A stretch of DNA of 22,627 nucleotides from Pelargonium cotyledonis (GCA_036897625.1 JAYMTA010000983.1:1-22627), one strand, 5' to 3'; positions 1 through 10,735 are shown, numbered from the stretch's first letter. Numbers and translations: made by a program. The notes: generated from the letters alone by a model not told the origin.

Positions 1-50
<50 letters not shown>
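1..50. repeat. (CT)25 microsatellite at the window edge
   Basis: The window opens with 25 uninterrupted CT dinucleotides. The tract probably continues beyond the left edge, so its true length is unknown. It is not part of any reading frame I can support. Confidence 0.97.
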
Positions 51-52
<2 letters not shown>

Positions 53-871
53 TTTAATTTGAGTTTTCAATTGGTTTCCTCATAGACTTGGCCCATGCTT
101 TTCTTTAGCTTAAATTAACACCTTTCATGGATTATTAATGTCTTTAATTGTTGTTGGGTCATTGACTACGACCGACTTAGCCTTCTTGAAACTTGAGACT
201 TATTCCCATATATGGGACCATTTTTTAAACCTTATTACCTCAATTGCTAACCTATGAAGTCATATGAAATTGAATGGAACAGTTGCATTTATGTCTTTGG
301 TGGGTGCTACAAAATGATGGACATGAAGTGTTTATTGTCAAAAGTGGATCAATGTGTTGGTTACTTTGGGTTTAGTAGGTTAACTTTCATGTTTTATATC
401 AAATCATAATTAATAACATCAAATAATATCGTAGAAATAAATAAATTATAACAATTCTTATACATATTTTTGACTCGCTTCGCAATTCATTTCTCTCCGG
501 ACTCGTGGCGTTACTCGGTTAGTTCATCATCATATGCCCATTATTGATACTTGACTTTGACCTCTTTGTTGCGTTTGCTTCATGCGTTGACGTGGTCTTC
601 ATTTTATTTTTAATTTTTTTAAATATCACAGCATTCTTTTTTAAGATTGAATGTTCTCGTATAAATAATTTGGTCGATAATTTGATTCAACTTCACAAAA
701 TGATACAGTATTTATTATTGTCATGTCTAAAAGGCTGTATATAGAAAAAAACACTATCAGTGTTAGCCCTATTAGTTGAAACTTAGTTTAATTGAAATTA
801 ACTAAATTTTCATGAAATTTAACTTATTTTTTTAACAGTACAATCTAAGCAATTGAGAAAGAGATGTGGGG

Positions 872-901
872 ACCAAAATTTGGTGACACATTTGTGTCAC
901 C
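872..901. repeat. Overlapping short palindromes (hairpin)
   Basis: Positions 882-890 (GGTGACACA) and 893-901 (TGTGTCACC) are perfect 9-bp inverted arms around a 2-base loop. They overlap a second inverted pair, ACCAAA at 872-877 and TTTGGT at 879-884. A run of about 15 A follows. Such a compact hairpin next to an A-run could be the end of a small transposon or simply a cruciform-prone site; no element boundaries can be seen. Confidence 0.8.
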
Positions 902-1378
902 TGCAAAAAAAAAAAAAAAGAAGTGATTTTTTTATATTATAATAAGCATGTTGGGTATATAAAAAAAGGTGTATGTCCTCATGAATAATAATAAATAAAT
1001 AATACTCTGATAATGGAATAATAATGCAATAACAAAGATAAAGAGGAATTTATCAAAAAAAAAAAAGATAAAGAAGAAATAAAAAGTGGCCAAAAAGATT
1101 CTGCAGGAAAAAGAAATGACACCTAGATATTGAACACTTCATCAGCAGGTTCTCTTTTCCAAACTTTTTCTTTTCAAAGCTTTTATTGGGCTATTATGCA
1201 GATTTTGACTCTAATGTATACACACAACAATTCTGTTCCTCAAATCAATTTGGATTCATGTTAAGATACTAAGATCTCAGACATTCTTGTCCCACCAAGA
1301 AACCTAATGAGAACTCAGAATCTAGACATTGAGCAAACAAAAGGACAAACAATTGGACTCTTGTAATGAGAGCAGCTC

Positions 1379-1640
1379 ATTATGCACTTACACACAATTA
1401 TAGAGAGTTGGTAGAGTCTCGCCGCCTGATCATAAATGGGTTAGATCATTATGCACGTACACATATTTACTTACGAGTCTTGTTGACTGATCATAAACAG
1501 GGGAGTTAGTTAGAAATCTCGTTGCCTTATCATAAATGAATCAGTTAATTATGTACTTACGCAAAATTAGATGAGAGACCTTTTTTTCTTCTTATAATCA
1601 GGTGAGATCGTTATGCACTTACTCGTGAGGCTGCAGACTA
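1379..1640. repeat. Degenerate tandem repeat, about 4 units
   Basis: The phrase ATTATGCACTTAC recurs in varied form at about 1379, 1448, 1548 and 1609. It alternates with a second phrase resembling GCCTGATCATAAATGGG at about 1424, 1484, 1523 and 1590. Unit length is irregular, roughly 60-100 bp. This is an old, diverged tandem array; no coding potential or family was recognised. Confidence 0.65.
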
Positions 1641-1927
1641 AGCAATTGTTATCCCAAGGAAACCCCCAAGTGTTAATTTTCCTTCAACTTCGCCTGAATA
1701 GTTATCGTTGGAAACACTAAATTTCATGAAACCAACTTCTCCGATGACAAATGCCTAAAAAAAAAAGGTAGATTGCACAAAATCATTTTATATGGGGGCA
1801 TTTTTGTCTTTTCAATAAAGATCTTGTGAACCCTACATTGGCAAAAATGGGAAGAATTTTCAACACTAGTCAATATCATTCATTATCTGCAAACAATTAT
1901 TCCTCCAAACCTAACATGAACATGATC

Positions 1928-2109
1928 CTAAACAAGAAGAAACTGAGTAAAAGCTCACTGGGAAATGTTTCAGCCTCTTAACATCATGCAACTCTACTCA
2001 ATGCTTGTGCTGTGAAGATTCGCCAAATCAACACAACGACGAGAACCAGTGAAAAAATAACATGACATACATATATGCTACACATACAATATATGAGAGA
2101 AGTGCAAAC
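1928..2109 (-). other. Possible 3'-UTR intron of the GH43 gene
   Basis: Five bases after the GH43 stop codon the minus strand reads CAG then GTTTGC, a usable donor (intron from 2109). A pyrimidine-rich acceptor, TTTCTTCTTGTTTAG, ends at 1928. An intron of 182 bp here would lie so close to the stop that it should not trigger nonsense-mediated decay. This is inferred from splice signals only, without transcript evidence. Confidence 0.35.
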
Positions 2110-2114
2110 CTGAA

Positions 2115-5100
2115 TCATTTCAAGCCTCTCCATCCTGGAGGCAGCCTCCACTTCCTATGCCAATATATCGACACTCTTGACCATAATGGAAACCCGAAAC
2201 CATAGTCAAAAGGCCGGTCAACTGGACCCTTCACTGACAAAAGCAACCATACGTATCTCGAGTCCTTTAAGTTTGATGGATTCCACCTATCCGCCATGAA
2301 GATATACGAGCCTGGTTTCTCCACCATGGGGATTACAAATGTGCTCTGAGCTAAAAACGTCGTGAGTCGGTACATTTTGTTCCCTCCAACACAAGGGTTT
2401 CCTATTGTCTCCCATGGCCCCATGATTGACTCTGCTGCGTGCACTAGTGCTTCATTTGGAGCCCAGCCAGTGCAGCCTGAGGTGATCATGTAGTAAGTCC
2501 CCTCGTGCTTGAATAAAGCCGGGGCTTCGCGATGCTGTCCCACGAGGACTTTATTCATAACAGGTGTCACGTCAAGATAATCAGACATGAGTGGTCCTAC
2601 GTGAAGCTCGCTATTGTGTTCAGAGGAGTAGACAAGATATGCTACACCATCTTCATCTTTGAAGACTGTCATGTCCCTGCTTTCGAAACCATGGGGCTGC
2701 TTGCTATAGAGATAGTTGAAAGGGCCTGTGGGATAATCACTAGTGGCAATACCTACAGAAGCTTTTGTGTAGTTGGTGTCATCAATATGCATCCACATTA
2801 CATACTTTCCCGTCTTTTCATTGTAAATCACTTTCGGTCTCTCAAGCACGTTGAGCTTGTAAAGATCATGTGTTTCATTAGTTTCCTCTCCTCGCAGCAC
2901 AATGCCCTCATTTTTCCATGTCCACAAGTCCTTTGAAGAATAGCAACCAACTCCTATAATGTCAACCTGAGAGGAAGGAAGTTTTTCAAAATTTCAGTTG
3001 ATAAGGAATTGCAAATGATTCGTTATGCACGCCATTAAAGGTAAAAAGTTACATACATATCTGATTTAGCGAGACAAGAGAAAAGGGCAAGAAAACCATA
3101 GTAATGGATTATAGACAAAATAACACCTTGAAGCAAAATTAAGCTGAGTAATAACCAGTGCTCTGATGGTGTCAAAATTGCATTGCACTTTAGTTCGTGT
3201 TCTTGCAAACATAATGACAGAAAGCTTGTCACAAGCGTGTCCATATTACATGGAAGATTTGTCATGTCTCACCATTCGACATGTCTGTTGAAAAAATGGG
3301 CATAAAGTATCTTCAATCAATATATTTTGAATATGGTCAAATATGGCTGTTTACAAAGCTAAATTTATCGACTACTAAAAATAAGTGAAGTACTGACCTC
3401 GTGAAAACATCACCCTAGCTACAAGTCACCATCTCACTAAAATTCCCAAGAAGTTCACAACGTAATCATAATCAAGCTCACAATTAGCCCTAATCCTAAA
3501 CTACAAGCAACTTTTGCCGCTTGGTCATTTTTAAGAGTTCCACGAATTCTAGGAAACTTGCAAGACTCGTGTTCACGTCCTTACTATTACTACCCAGCAT
3601 GACAAGTATGAATTTCCTGACCGATATTTACATGCCATATTTTGCATCCTTTATGTGATAATGTCTTTGTATAGTCACCTAAATCAATTTAAGCAACAGT
3701 AATTTTCACACAAAAAATACATACCATTTTATAATTATATCCCCTTAGAACTCTCAAAACGTTGGTTTCACTACCATTCAGCTACAAAGCTTCTCTTACA
3801 CTGTCCCCACTATATTTCATTGGTTTTGCAGAGCAGTAATCAATTCATAACTGCATCAAACTCAGTACTCATATTCCAGTTTGAATAAAAACGAGCCTAA
3901 AGTGGATAGCGAGCATGTTCATATGAAGTCGTAAACTAATAACAAATCATGACTATGATAGCACAAATTTCAGAAGAGTATTGCCACTTCAACCAGAAGA
4001 TCAAATAATAATAAGGTCAAAGTACAGACTAGATAAGGTATGGCTCCCAAATCAATACTCACATTGACTTGCCTTCTAGTGGCCATGATCCCTGAGTCTA
4101 TATCAATAGTTCCTCCCCAACCTAAATTCATTTTCATAGCATGACTCCAGACAGGTTAAGGGTCTTGAATGATTGCCTTGAAAGTGCCCTTGACCCCCGA
4201 AAAAGAAACAAAAGAACAACTCAAACTTACCAGGAAAATACCAGTGGAACAAAAATATAACTTGCCTACGTATTCAAGATGGAACTAAACTTCTCTTCAG
4301 TTTCTCATTTCTAATATAACTCTCCATTGCCACTACACTAATATGGCTCAACAGATGAAGTTTTCAGGTTGTACCTAAAAGATTCTCTCTCTATTATCTT
4401 CCTCAGGAATATTTCTTGATTTGTTCCAGCTGAACGGGCAGAGTAAGGATATTTGACCTAATTCAAATGAAAAGGAAACAAATAAATGATCCTTCCCAAA
4501 CCCCACAATGGTGTGAGTCTCGTGCACTAGACATCCTTTTTTTTTTCCCAATCTCAGGAAACATGACTCTCTGGCTCTCACTTGTTTAGTCTTTATGCGT
4601 GTGTATGTGGCGTCACAGCTTGTGCCATGATGAGGGAATATATTAGTATATTTTTTTTAGTGATGCCTTCTATATAAACATTACATGGATAGTTCTTGCA
4701 ATGTTAGTATAGTAACATTTGTAATCCTTTTTCCTGGTGCAAAAACCCAACTTAACTTCCAGATATTAGTATTACTTGTAATAAATCAGTACAGAGTCCT
4801 TAGAGCTAAGAAGAAAGTATCCTTCAACAATGTGGGGTCAGCTACATGAATTCTTTAGGCAAAACTCTTTGGAATTCTCTGTTTGTATTGTCCTATTTAA
4901 CTCCATCATAGCTAATGTTGTCTCCTCATGTTTTTTTAGCAAGGATGAACATTTCCTTCATGGTCAAATCTCATCAGTATGCCAATACTTTCATCTACCC
5001 TTAGTATATCCTTATCCCATACATAACTAGACAAATACCTCTCCACTACAATGTCCAAGATGCAGTTAAAAAGCATAAACATTCACCATTACTTTCATAA

Positions 5101-5986
5101 CTTTCAAAATTTCAAGCGAAAACAATCTTATCGAGGTTTCCTGAATATCTAAGACTACAACGCATAGAGCAAAATCGACCACGCATACAAGAAGCAATAT
5201 AAACCTTCATTTCTTTAGCATGAAAATCTATTATCATCCACAAGTCTAGCTTAAGTAAAAGAAACAATCAATAAGATGAATGTTGGAATCTCAACTAAAC
5301 TACATTAAACAATTCATGTGAAAATATAAACTATAGGTATTTCTTCTTCTCCTTAACACATTAGGCTTTCATTAAACACTCCGACTTTGAATGAGAACAG
5401 AATTACGTATTGAGATTAAATAACTCACCCTTGCTGCTCCCTTTTTGTGAGCATGGTAGGTGGGTCCATCTTTATACTCTCCGTACCAATAGTATGTCCT
5501 TAGTCTCTTATCAAAGAGAATACCCCCTCCATGAGCCTGAATAGGATTTCCATCGGTATCCAACCACACTCTCCCGGGAGAATAATTGAAGCTATCATTT
5601 CCTGCGTCCTTAAGTGGATCTATGGCAGTTTTCCGGGTGGGAAAAAATACATTCCTAATTTTGGAGTTCTCATCAAGAAACTCATCAATAAGTGGAATAG
5701 CCTCCTTAGGTCTCTGTTTCGCACTTGCAGATTGTGGAGGCCGTTTTCTCTTTGAAGGGGGGATTTGGACAGTCTCCTCTTCCGCCTCTTCAAAAAGTTC
5801 ATGGAATTCAGGGTCTTGACTCATGCGTGATAGCATCGCTTCACCCACCCCATCTTTATGAGGAATAAGAGTGTAGAGGTGAAGCATAAAAATAAATCCC
5901 ACCAAGCTCCACACCACAATAGAAATTGAACATCGCCCCCCTGCATTGAAAGGTAAATCAGTTGATTTTCTATATTTGTTCCTCAT
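2115..5986 (-). CDS. GH43B: GH43 family Golgi exo-beta-1,3-galactosidase (GH43A/B type), 2 coding exons
   Basis: Two coding exons, 5986-5429 and 2966-2115, join in phase 0 to give 469 residues. A short basic N-terminus (residues 1-18) is followed by one hydrophobic segment at about 21-41, typical of a type II Golgi membrane anchor; a charged, low-complexity stem runs to about residue 135. The GH43 five-bladed propeller domain then runs to the C-terminus. Landmarks are AHGGGILFD (151-159), YYWYGEYK (165-172), ERPKVIY (228-234), SRDMTVF (282-288; D284 the likely pKa-modulating Asp), REAPAL (332-337; E333 the likely general acid) and AQSTF (392-396). Closest recalled relatives are Arabidopsis At5g67540 and At3g49880, known as Golgi exo-beta-1,3-galactosidases that trim type II arabinogalactan on arabinogalactan proteins and affect root cell expansion. 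The start at 5986 was chosen because MRNKYRK precedes the anchor as in relatives, and a splice acceptor lies just upstream at 6012. Residue roles are inferred from the family. The symbol follows synteny with At5g67540. Confidence 0.9.
2967..5428 (-). other. 2.46-kb intron of the GH43 gene
   Basis: The intron is bounded by a GTGAGT donor at 5428 and a CTCTCAG acceptor at 2967; it separates residues 186 and 187 in phase 0. No coding exon was found inside; the short open frames at 3035-3265, 4375-4581 and 4830-5030 look like chance. A stretch near 4815-5050 resembles a worn non-LTR retroelement and is listed separately. Confidence 0.85.
4815..5050 (+). mobile_element. Possible worn non-LTR retroelement (RTE-LINE/SINE 3' region)
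   Basis: The phrase GTGGGGTCAGCTACATGAAT (from about 4831) followed by a T- and C-rich stretch resembles a phrase I associate with plant RTE-type LINE 3' regions, where the usual text is close to GGGTCGGCTACATGAATCC. No target-site duplication or reverse transcriptase frame was identified. The match is from memory of a short motif, so confidence is low. Confidence 0.25.
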
Positions 5987-6011
5987 CCTTTTTTTTATCT
6001 TCAAGACAATG

Positions 6012-6603
6012 CTGCAATTAAGAAAATGCAACCTATAGATATCTAATAAACCAGACACAAACACAAGTCACCCAACATTCTTTATCTACATTTCTATGGG
6101 AAAGAAAAGGAATCTTAATTCATGAATGTTCACAATTTTAACAGTTCAATAAAAGCTCCCAAAGAGAACAAGGATTACATAATCGCTGACACATCAAAAT
6201 GTGCTCTTTTCGTCATTGAACATATAAATCAACAAACTTCCTGATTGCAGAAATGAGAAACCAAATCCAAATGATTTGGTGTGAATAGCTCAACTAACTC
6301 AATCCCACTCTATTTTGCTACTTAAGATGGTACAATGAGAATAAGTAATAGATCATCAATGTCATAGGCCCACAGCATCAGCAGAATTGTACTAAAACCA
6401 TATGTGTACTAAACAACATTATTAACATTCAAACAAATTAAAAATCCATCTAATTAACACTCCAAAGGCAGCTGAAACCCACAATCCAACTAAGTTCAAT
6501 AATTAAAAAAAAAATGATAACTTTTTCAAAAAAACCACGAAAAGAACAGTGACCAAGTGTTTGCTGATAAATAAATAAACAGTGACCAAGTCAATGAACT
6601 TGC
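6012..6603 (-). other. Likely 5'-leader intron of the GH43 gene with GC-AG ends
   Basis: On the minus strand an acceptor with a T-rich tract, TTTTCTTAATTGCAG, ends at 6012, 25 bases upstream of the GH43 start codon. The best donor upstream is CAG then GCAAGT at 6603, a near-perfect GC-type donor; no equally good GT donor was seen nearby. Joining 6604 to 6011 gives a leader with two uORFs crossing the junction. The acceptor is convincing; the donor is inferred. Confidence 0.5.
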
Positions 6604-6945
6604 CTGAAAGCGCTCCGATGACGGAAAGCGATGAATTCCCAGACATGGGAGATCTGCCGAATCCCTCCAGAACCCAGAGAAAAGAACTAGCAGACCGAGC
6701 AATCGACACAAACCCAGTTCACAATATCACCCAAGAACAGCACAGAACTTAACAGACCAGTGAATCAGTTCACAAATGTTCCTGGGTACAGCGACCCCAG
6801 AAGGATAGATCTGAGGTTGATCATGTCGATGACTTGCGAACAAAGATCCAGATTTTGCTGCTTGGTGGAAGCTTTGAAATGATGATTCACTTTTGGAGGA
6901 TTAAGCAATAGCAGCTACGAGTTGAGGGCGTTGGGTTGTCTTCTT
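6604..6945 (-). other. Leader exon of the GH43 gene with upstream ORFs
   Basis: This is the inferred first exon, lying downstream of a TATA box at 6972-6977. It holds three upstream ATGs. The one at 6824 opens a 19-codon frame that closes inside the exon. The one at 6711, after splicing to 6011, gives about 49 codons and overlaps the main start. The one at 6709 gives about 38 codons and stops 14 bases before the main start. The transcription start is approximate. Confidence 0.45.
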
Positions 6946-6971
6946 CACGGTTTTCAAAATCGCATCGTGGA

Positions 6972-6977
6972 TTTATA
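6972..6977 (-). promoter_or_regulatory. TATA box of the GH43 gene
   Basis: The minus strand reads AAATATAAAT here, containing TATAAA. It sits upstream of the inferred leader exon in an AT-rich promoter of about 470 bp that separates this gene from the 3' end of the next gene. Assigned by motif and position only. Confidence 0.45.
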
Positions 6978-7441
6978 TTTTAATTAAAATACAATGGTAG
7001 TACAAATCACCATAATGAATTAATTAATTAAAAAATTACTGTTAGGAAAATTAGCGCCAACAAAAAAAACAAGAAGAAGTAACTGGTCTGGACTTTTGAT
7101 AGAAAATCAGTTAAATCAATAAATGTCCGTTTTTTTAATACAGTAACCGTCAATTTGGACTCCAACCTGCGAGCACCTGAAGTTTAACTCATTACATGCA
7201 TAAAAAAAAAAAAAACATTTTTCTTATTTCTATACAAAATACAAAAATCCAAAATACAAGCTTAGGAACCTAAATATGAAATCCAACAAAAAAATAAATT
7301 ATTTCCTCATCTTCTCTAAAGAAACAAATCAAATACCAGCAATAATTTACAATTCCCTCTCTACCCTCCCTTGCTGCATAATATTTACACTTCTCCTTTC
7401 TTTTCTTTTTTTCTCTTATCTGAACTATAAAAAATTTCTAT
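6978..7441. other. Intergenic: GH43 promoter and 3' flank of the transmembrane gene
   Basis: This spacer separates two minus-strand genes head-to-tail. It is AT-rich with A-runs, a TTAATTAATTAATTAA-type tract near 7018-7032 and a CT-rich stretch at about 7365-7415. The right end should carry the 3' UTR of the transmembrane gene. No clear poly(A) signal and no coding exon were seen. Confidence 0.6.
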
Positions 7442-9637
7442 CTAAGCTTGGGCTGTGCCTGTGGGGATGATGGAGCACAAAGAAAAGCTCCTACCCCTAT
7501 CTTGATAGGCCTTTGCCACCAAAACCAGAACCAAGAACACCATGAAAATGGAGAGACACAACATGGAGCACCACAACAGTTCAATGGAGACATCAAAGGG
7601 CCTGCACTGATGAGCAAAGACCTCATAAAATGTGTCCTTCACTATTGAGCATTCTGATAGTTTTTGTATGTCAGGATAGATCTCAAGCAAATCTTGAAGA
7701 GAGCCACTGAATGCCCAAGCCATCTTGTACGATGATTCGGGTATGAACTTTCCGCTGTTCATGCAGTGTTTGCTCACTTTTGTGTCGCTGTCTTCGTAAC
7801 ATGTGAATCTTGCGAGAACCTGCGTAACATAAGCGCCCGTTTAGTTGTAGTAAACAGTTTTCATTTTCTGTTTTCGGTTTTCTGTTCTCCATATGAAACT
7901 TACATTTGGTAATTCTCCAATGTCAATGGCGTCTTCAGGACAATGTCCTGGTGCGTAGCCATAGTTGGATGAACCCGAAAACGGGTCACAAACGCATATT
8001 TCCTTTACTCCCATTGCTTCCTCGGTTTGTTGGTCTACACCTACATCCTTGTACAGCTCTGCAATTCTTGAATTCAACTGCAACAACTTGTATTATGTTA
8101 CATATATAAAAACAAAGTTGTCACGAACAACATTACGCGCGAACAAAATCTAATTAGTACCTCGGATATGAAAGTGTGCGCGGTGCTGCCAATTTCCACC
8201 ATGATTTTCTCGGATGCTGTTGTGTTTAAGCAGGGCAGCATGGAAGAAAACGAGCTGTTACTCGGGTTTTTCTCGTAATCTTGAATCGCCGAACAAGTAT
8301 CTTCTGCAAAACTGCATAACAAAAAAGAGAAAAACATTGTAATTAGTACACAAATGTTGTTGCTGAGGATGTGAAATTGTTTGTGTTACTTACATGTGAA
8401 GAGAGAAATCGAATCCGGACAAAATCCAGGATAGAGTTGTCAAAATCCAGCACACAAAGATTATACTGAATCAAGAACCAGCAAAAAAACTGTGAGGCCA
8501 AGAATTTATCAGAAGATGGAATTTTTTTATTTTTTTAGTTTGTTTTGCTTACATGATAAATCCGGGATGCCAATGTAGCAAGAGCAGAACTGAGAAAATG
8601 AACCTAATTAGTACTGTTTGGCAGCCGAGAAAATTCTATCAGAATGCCAAGAAAGTGAAACCAAGAACTCACCTAAAGCTCCAACCAGCAAGACCAAGTT
8701 GACAGTCACTACCACAAGATGTGTCATGTACCTACAAAACGTGACAAAACATAACATAAACTTTTTTTTCTTTGTTATGTTTTTTGTGCTTATAAGAGAA
8801 CAAAATTATGCTCACGAAGAGTTGATTGCGAGGTCAATGTAAGGCTCGTTTTCGCGAACGAAGCTGTGGATCGTCATTGCTTCCCTTTTGAGCTTATGGC
8901 GTGTCATGTTGAGGTTATCTGTTGCCTCCGGAGTGTACGGATCCAACATTAGCTGCATTTTCGTCAATGTCGCTATCACTTTAAGGATGATCTCGTACGC
9001 GTCTCCCCCAGCTTTCAGGACCGTCCCTTTCAATCTCTTTGCTCTCTTCATCGACGCGTGGTTCGCTGCAAGAACAAAACCACTCGCAATCCTACAAAAC
9101 GCACAACATTTAAGAATGTATGTGTACAACATTGTCCGAGAAACATAAAATGAACAAAACTTTTGGTTTAGGACATTTACAGGACAAGGATTGTGAGGAG
9201 AAGGATGAGAATGAACATGACGAAGTAGTGATGATCCAAGAAATCCGAACAAATTTGCTTCGTGCTGATCGCGTAAACGCCAAAGATCAATCCACATAGA
9301 ATCCAAACTGCACCAATTGTGTATCCATAGACCCCTGTAAATGCTGCAGACTGAAAAAGATGAGAGAAAATTAATGAAATCAATACACAACCTTCTTTTT
9401 TTCATTGATTCAATAATGGGTAATCAAGATTTTGAAAGTACTCACAGCCCAGTAATGCATGTTTCTTGGATCATAGCAGCCATTGTAGTTCTTGAAATTC
9501 TGCAGAGGATCAGGTCTCTGCTTGAATGTGGGTTCTTGGGTGGGAGATCCAAAAACTGGAAGCTTTGGAGAGAAGATGGAGGCGGAGAACAAGAAGAAGA
9601 AAATGAAAGGAACAAAGGGTCTATTTGGTTTGGACAT
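7442..9637 (-). CDS. Plant multi-span transmembrane protein (At5g67550-like), 9 exons
   Basis: Exons, all with GT-AG junctions: 9637-9446, 9350-9181, 9091-8816, 8731-8673, 8589-8553, 8465-8394, 8311-8161, 8077-7904 and 7819-7442. They join to 502 residues with no frame break. An in-frame TGA two codons upstream of 9637 fixes the start. Residues about 8-22 form a signal-peptide core. Hydrophobic spans lie at about 72-93, 107-130, 217-240, 243-268 and 458-479. Between spans 2 and 3 is a helical, charged loop. Between spans 4 and 5 is a large loop (about 270-457) with several cysteines and N-glycosylation sites at N287 and N298, so it is probably luminal or extracellular. The HYWA-SAAFTG region before span 1 resembles a plant family that includes At1g71110 and At2g12400, reminiscent of tweety/prominin proteins. 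The biochemical function is unknown. Position between GH43 and ARL8 fits the orthologue At5g67550. The exon at 8589-8553 is only 37 nt. Confidence 0.88.
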
Positions 9638-10020
9638 GGATCATTTAACAATCTTTGGAACTTTGGCTGAAATTTTTTTAAACTTTGATGGAGATTTGGA
9701 GGAGAAATAGGAGTGATTAATGTAGGGGCTTGACTTACTCAGCAAGGTAAGCATAGCTTGTGGACATGGTTTTTGTGAAATTTTTGTTACCTTCAAGGAA
9801 CAAAAATGGAAGAGCAAAGAATATGAGGCTACAAAAGTAGTGTTAATTATTTATGAAATCAGTGTGCGACACTTGTTTTACAAATCCCGTTATATGCGAT
9901 CTGTGTAACTAATAAATATAGATGTGACAGAGTTTGAGATCTGATATGAAGTTCGAAAAATCTTTTTTTAGTGGGTGTGTTGAATACAAATCTCCGAAAC
10001 AATTGGGTTCTTGAATTGAC
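9638..10020 (-). promoter_or_regulatory. Upstream region of the transmembrane gene
   Basis: This holds the presumed promoter and 5' leader of the minus-strand transmembrane gene, which diverges from ARL8. I saw no firm TATA box or other named element, and plus-strand frames over it are without family resemblance. Confidence 0.4.
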
Positions 10021-10735
10021 CACCATTTTTTGTGCATGGGATCTTTCTAAGTAAGCCTCTTTTTTCCTTTTTTGTTATTTTACTTGTATAAGTGTGAAAT
10101 TTCTACTAGGTGGGACTTGAATTTGCTTTTCCGGGAAAAGCATGATTCCGGGAAAATGAAATCTCCTACAAATCCAAACAACACTTTGACTCATTGTAAC
10201 TCTAGACCCAGTAGAAATGGATCTCACTCATGTTTCCTTGACCAAGTACATGTTATTACATGAATGGAAATGTTGAAATTTATTGGAAGGATGTGGATAC
10301 AAACTATATTTATAGACCAAATGTCAAATTTCATTCAAAGTGTTAACTTAGTGAAGGGATCGAAGATATATTGGGACAATGTTTTAGGGTTCAATATGGT
10401 ATGTGATTCAAAAGTTGGGGTTTGGAATGTCTTTGACGAGGGTCACATCCTTGACAAATTCAGACGTATTAGATCAAATGCTCGACAAATAAACCCCACT
10501 GCAGGGTATGTTCTCATATGAGGCTACTTATGCACAATCTACTTATGCACAATCTTACATACGCCTTTTACCATTATACGATTTGCTTGCTAAAGAGAAA
10601 CACACGCAAGATAAGGCTCAACATATGAACACTTGTAAAGATTATCGTCCTCATGAAATATTATACACTAAGATGTCTGCATTTATGCTCTCCGTCTCTC
10701 TTCTCGATACTCTAATAACCTATTTTTAATTATTT
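10021..10735 (+). mobile_element. Possible worn DNA-transposon remnant (PIF/Harbinger-like)
   Basis: Open frames at 10264-10521 and 10508-10729 contain VWNVF and LLPLYDLL, loosely like the C-terminal part of Myb/SANT-like proteins carried by PIF/Harbinger elements (pattern VWDxY and FPLYDDL). Just upstream, 10125-10141 is a perfect inverted repeat (GCTTTTCC and GGAAAAGC around one G), followed by a second TTCCGGGAAAA copy and CAAATCCAAACA, wording common near ends of such elements. The frames are broken relative to each other. No terminal repeats or target duplications were defined, so this is tentative. Confidence 0.28.
10524..10553. repeat. Exact 15-bp tandem duplication
   Basis: The 15-mer CTACTTATGCACAAT occurs twice back to back (10524-10538 and 10539-10553). 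In the local open frame it duplicates five residues (STYAQ). It lies in the possible transposon remnant. Confidence 0.95.

Larger units (their letters stand above)
51..1927. other. AT-rich intergenic region and distal 3' flank of the GH43 gene
   Basis: No coding exon was recognised on either strand; the short open frames here lack family resemblance and have AT-rich composition. The stretch holds a perfect hairpin (872-901), an A-run just after it, short TAA-rich tracts near 980-1000 and a degenerate tandem repeat (1379-1640). Its right part should contain the 3' end of the minus-strand GH43 transcript, but I could not place a convincing poly(A) signal. Confidence 0.6.

Noticed and set aside
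544..744. 66-codon plus-strand open frame near the left edge
   Set aside because: Phe/Leu/Ile-rich translation expected of AT-rich non-coding DNA; no homology recognised.
2532..2936. 134-codon plus-strand open frame
   Set aside because: It lies antisense to the GH43 second coding exon, whose minus-strand translation has clear family motifs.
9341..9670. 109-codon plus-strand open frame
   Set aside because: Antisense to the first exon of the transmembrane gene and its upstream region; Glu/Lys-rich because it mirrors a Phe/Ser-rich signal peptide.
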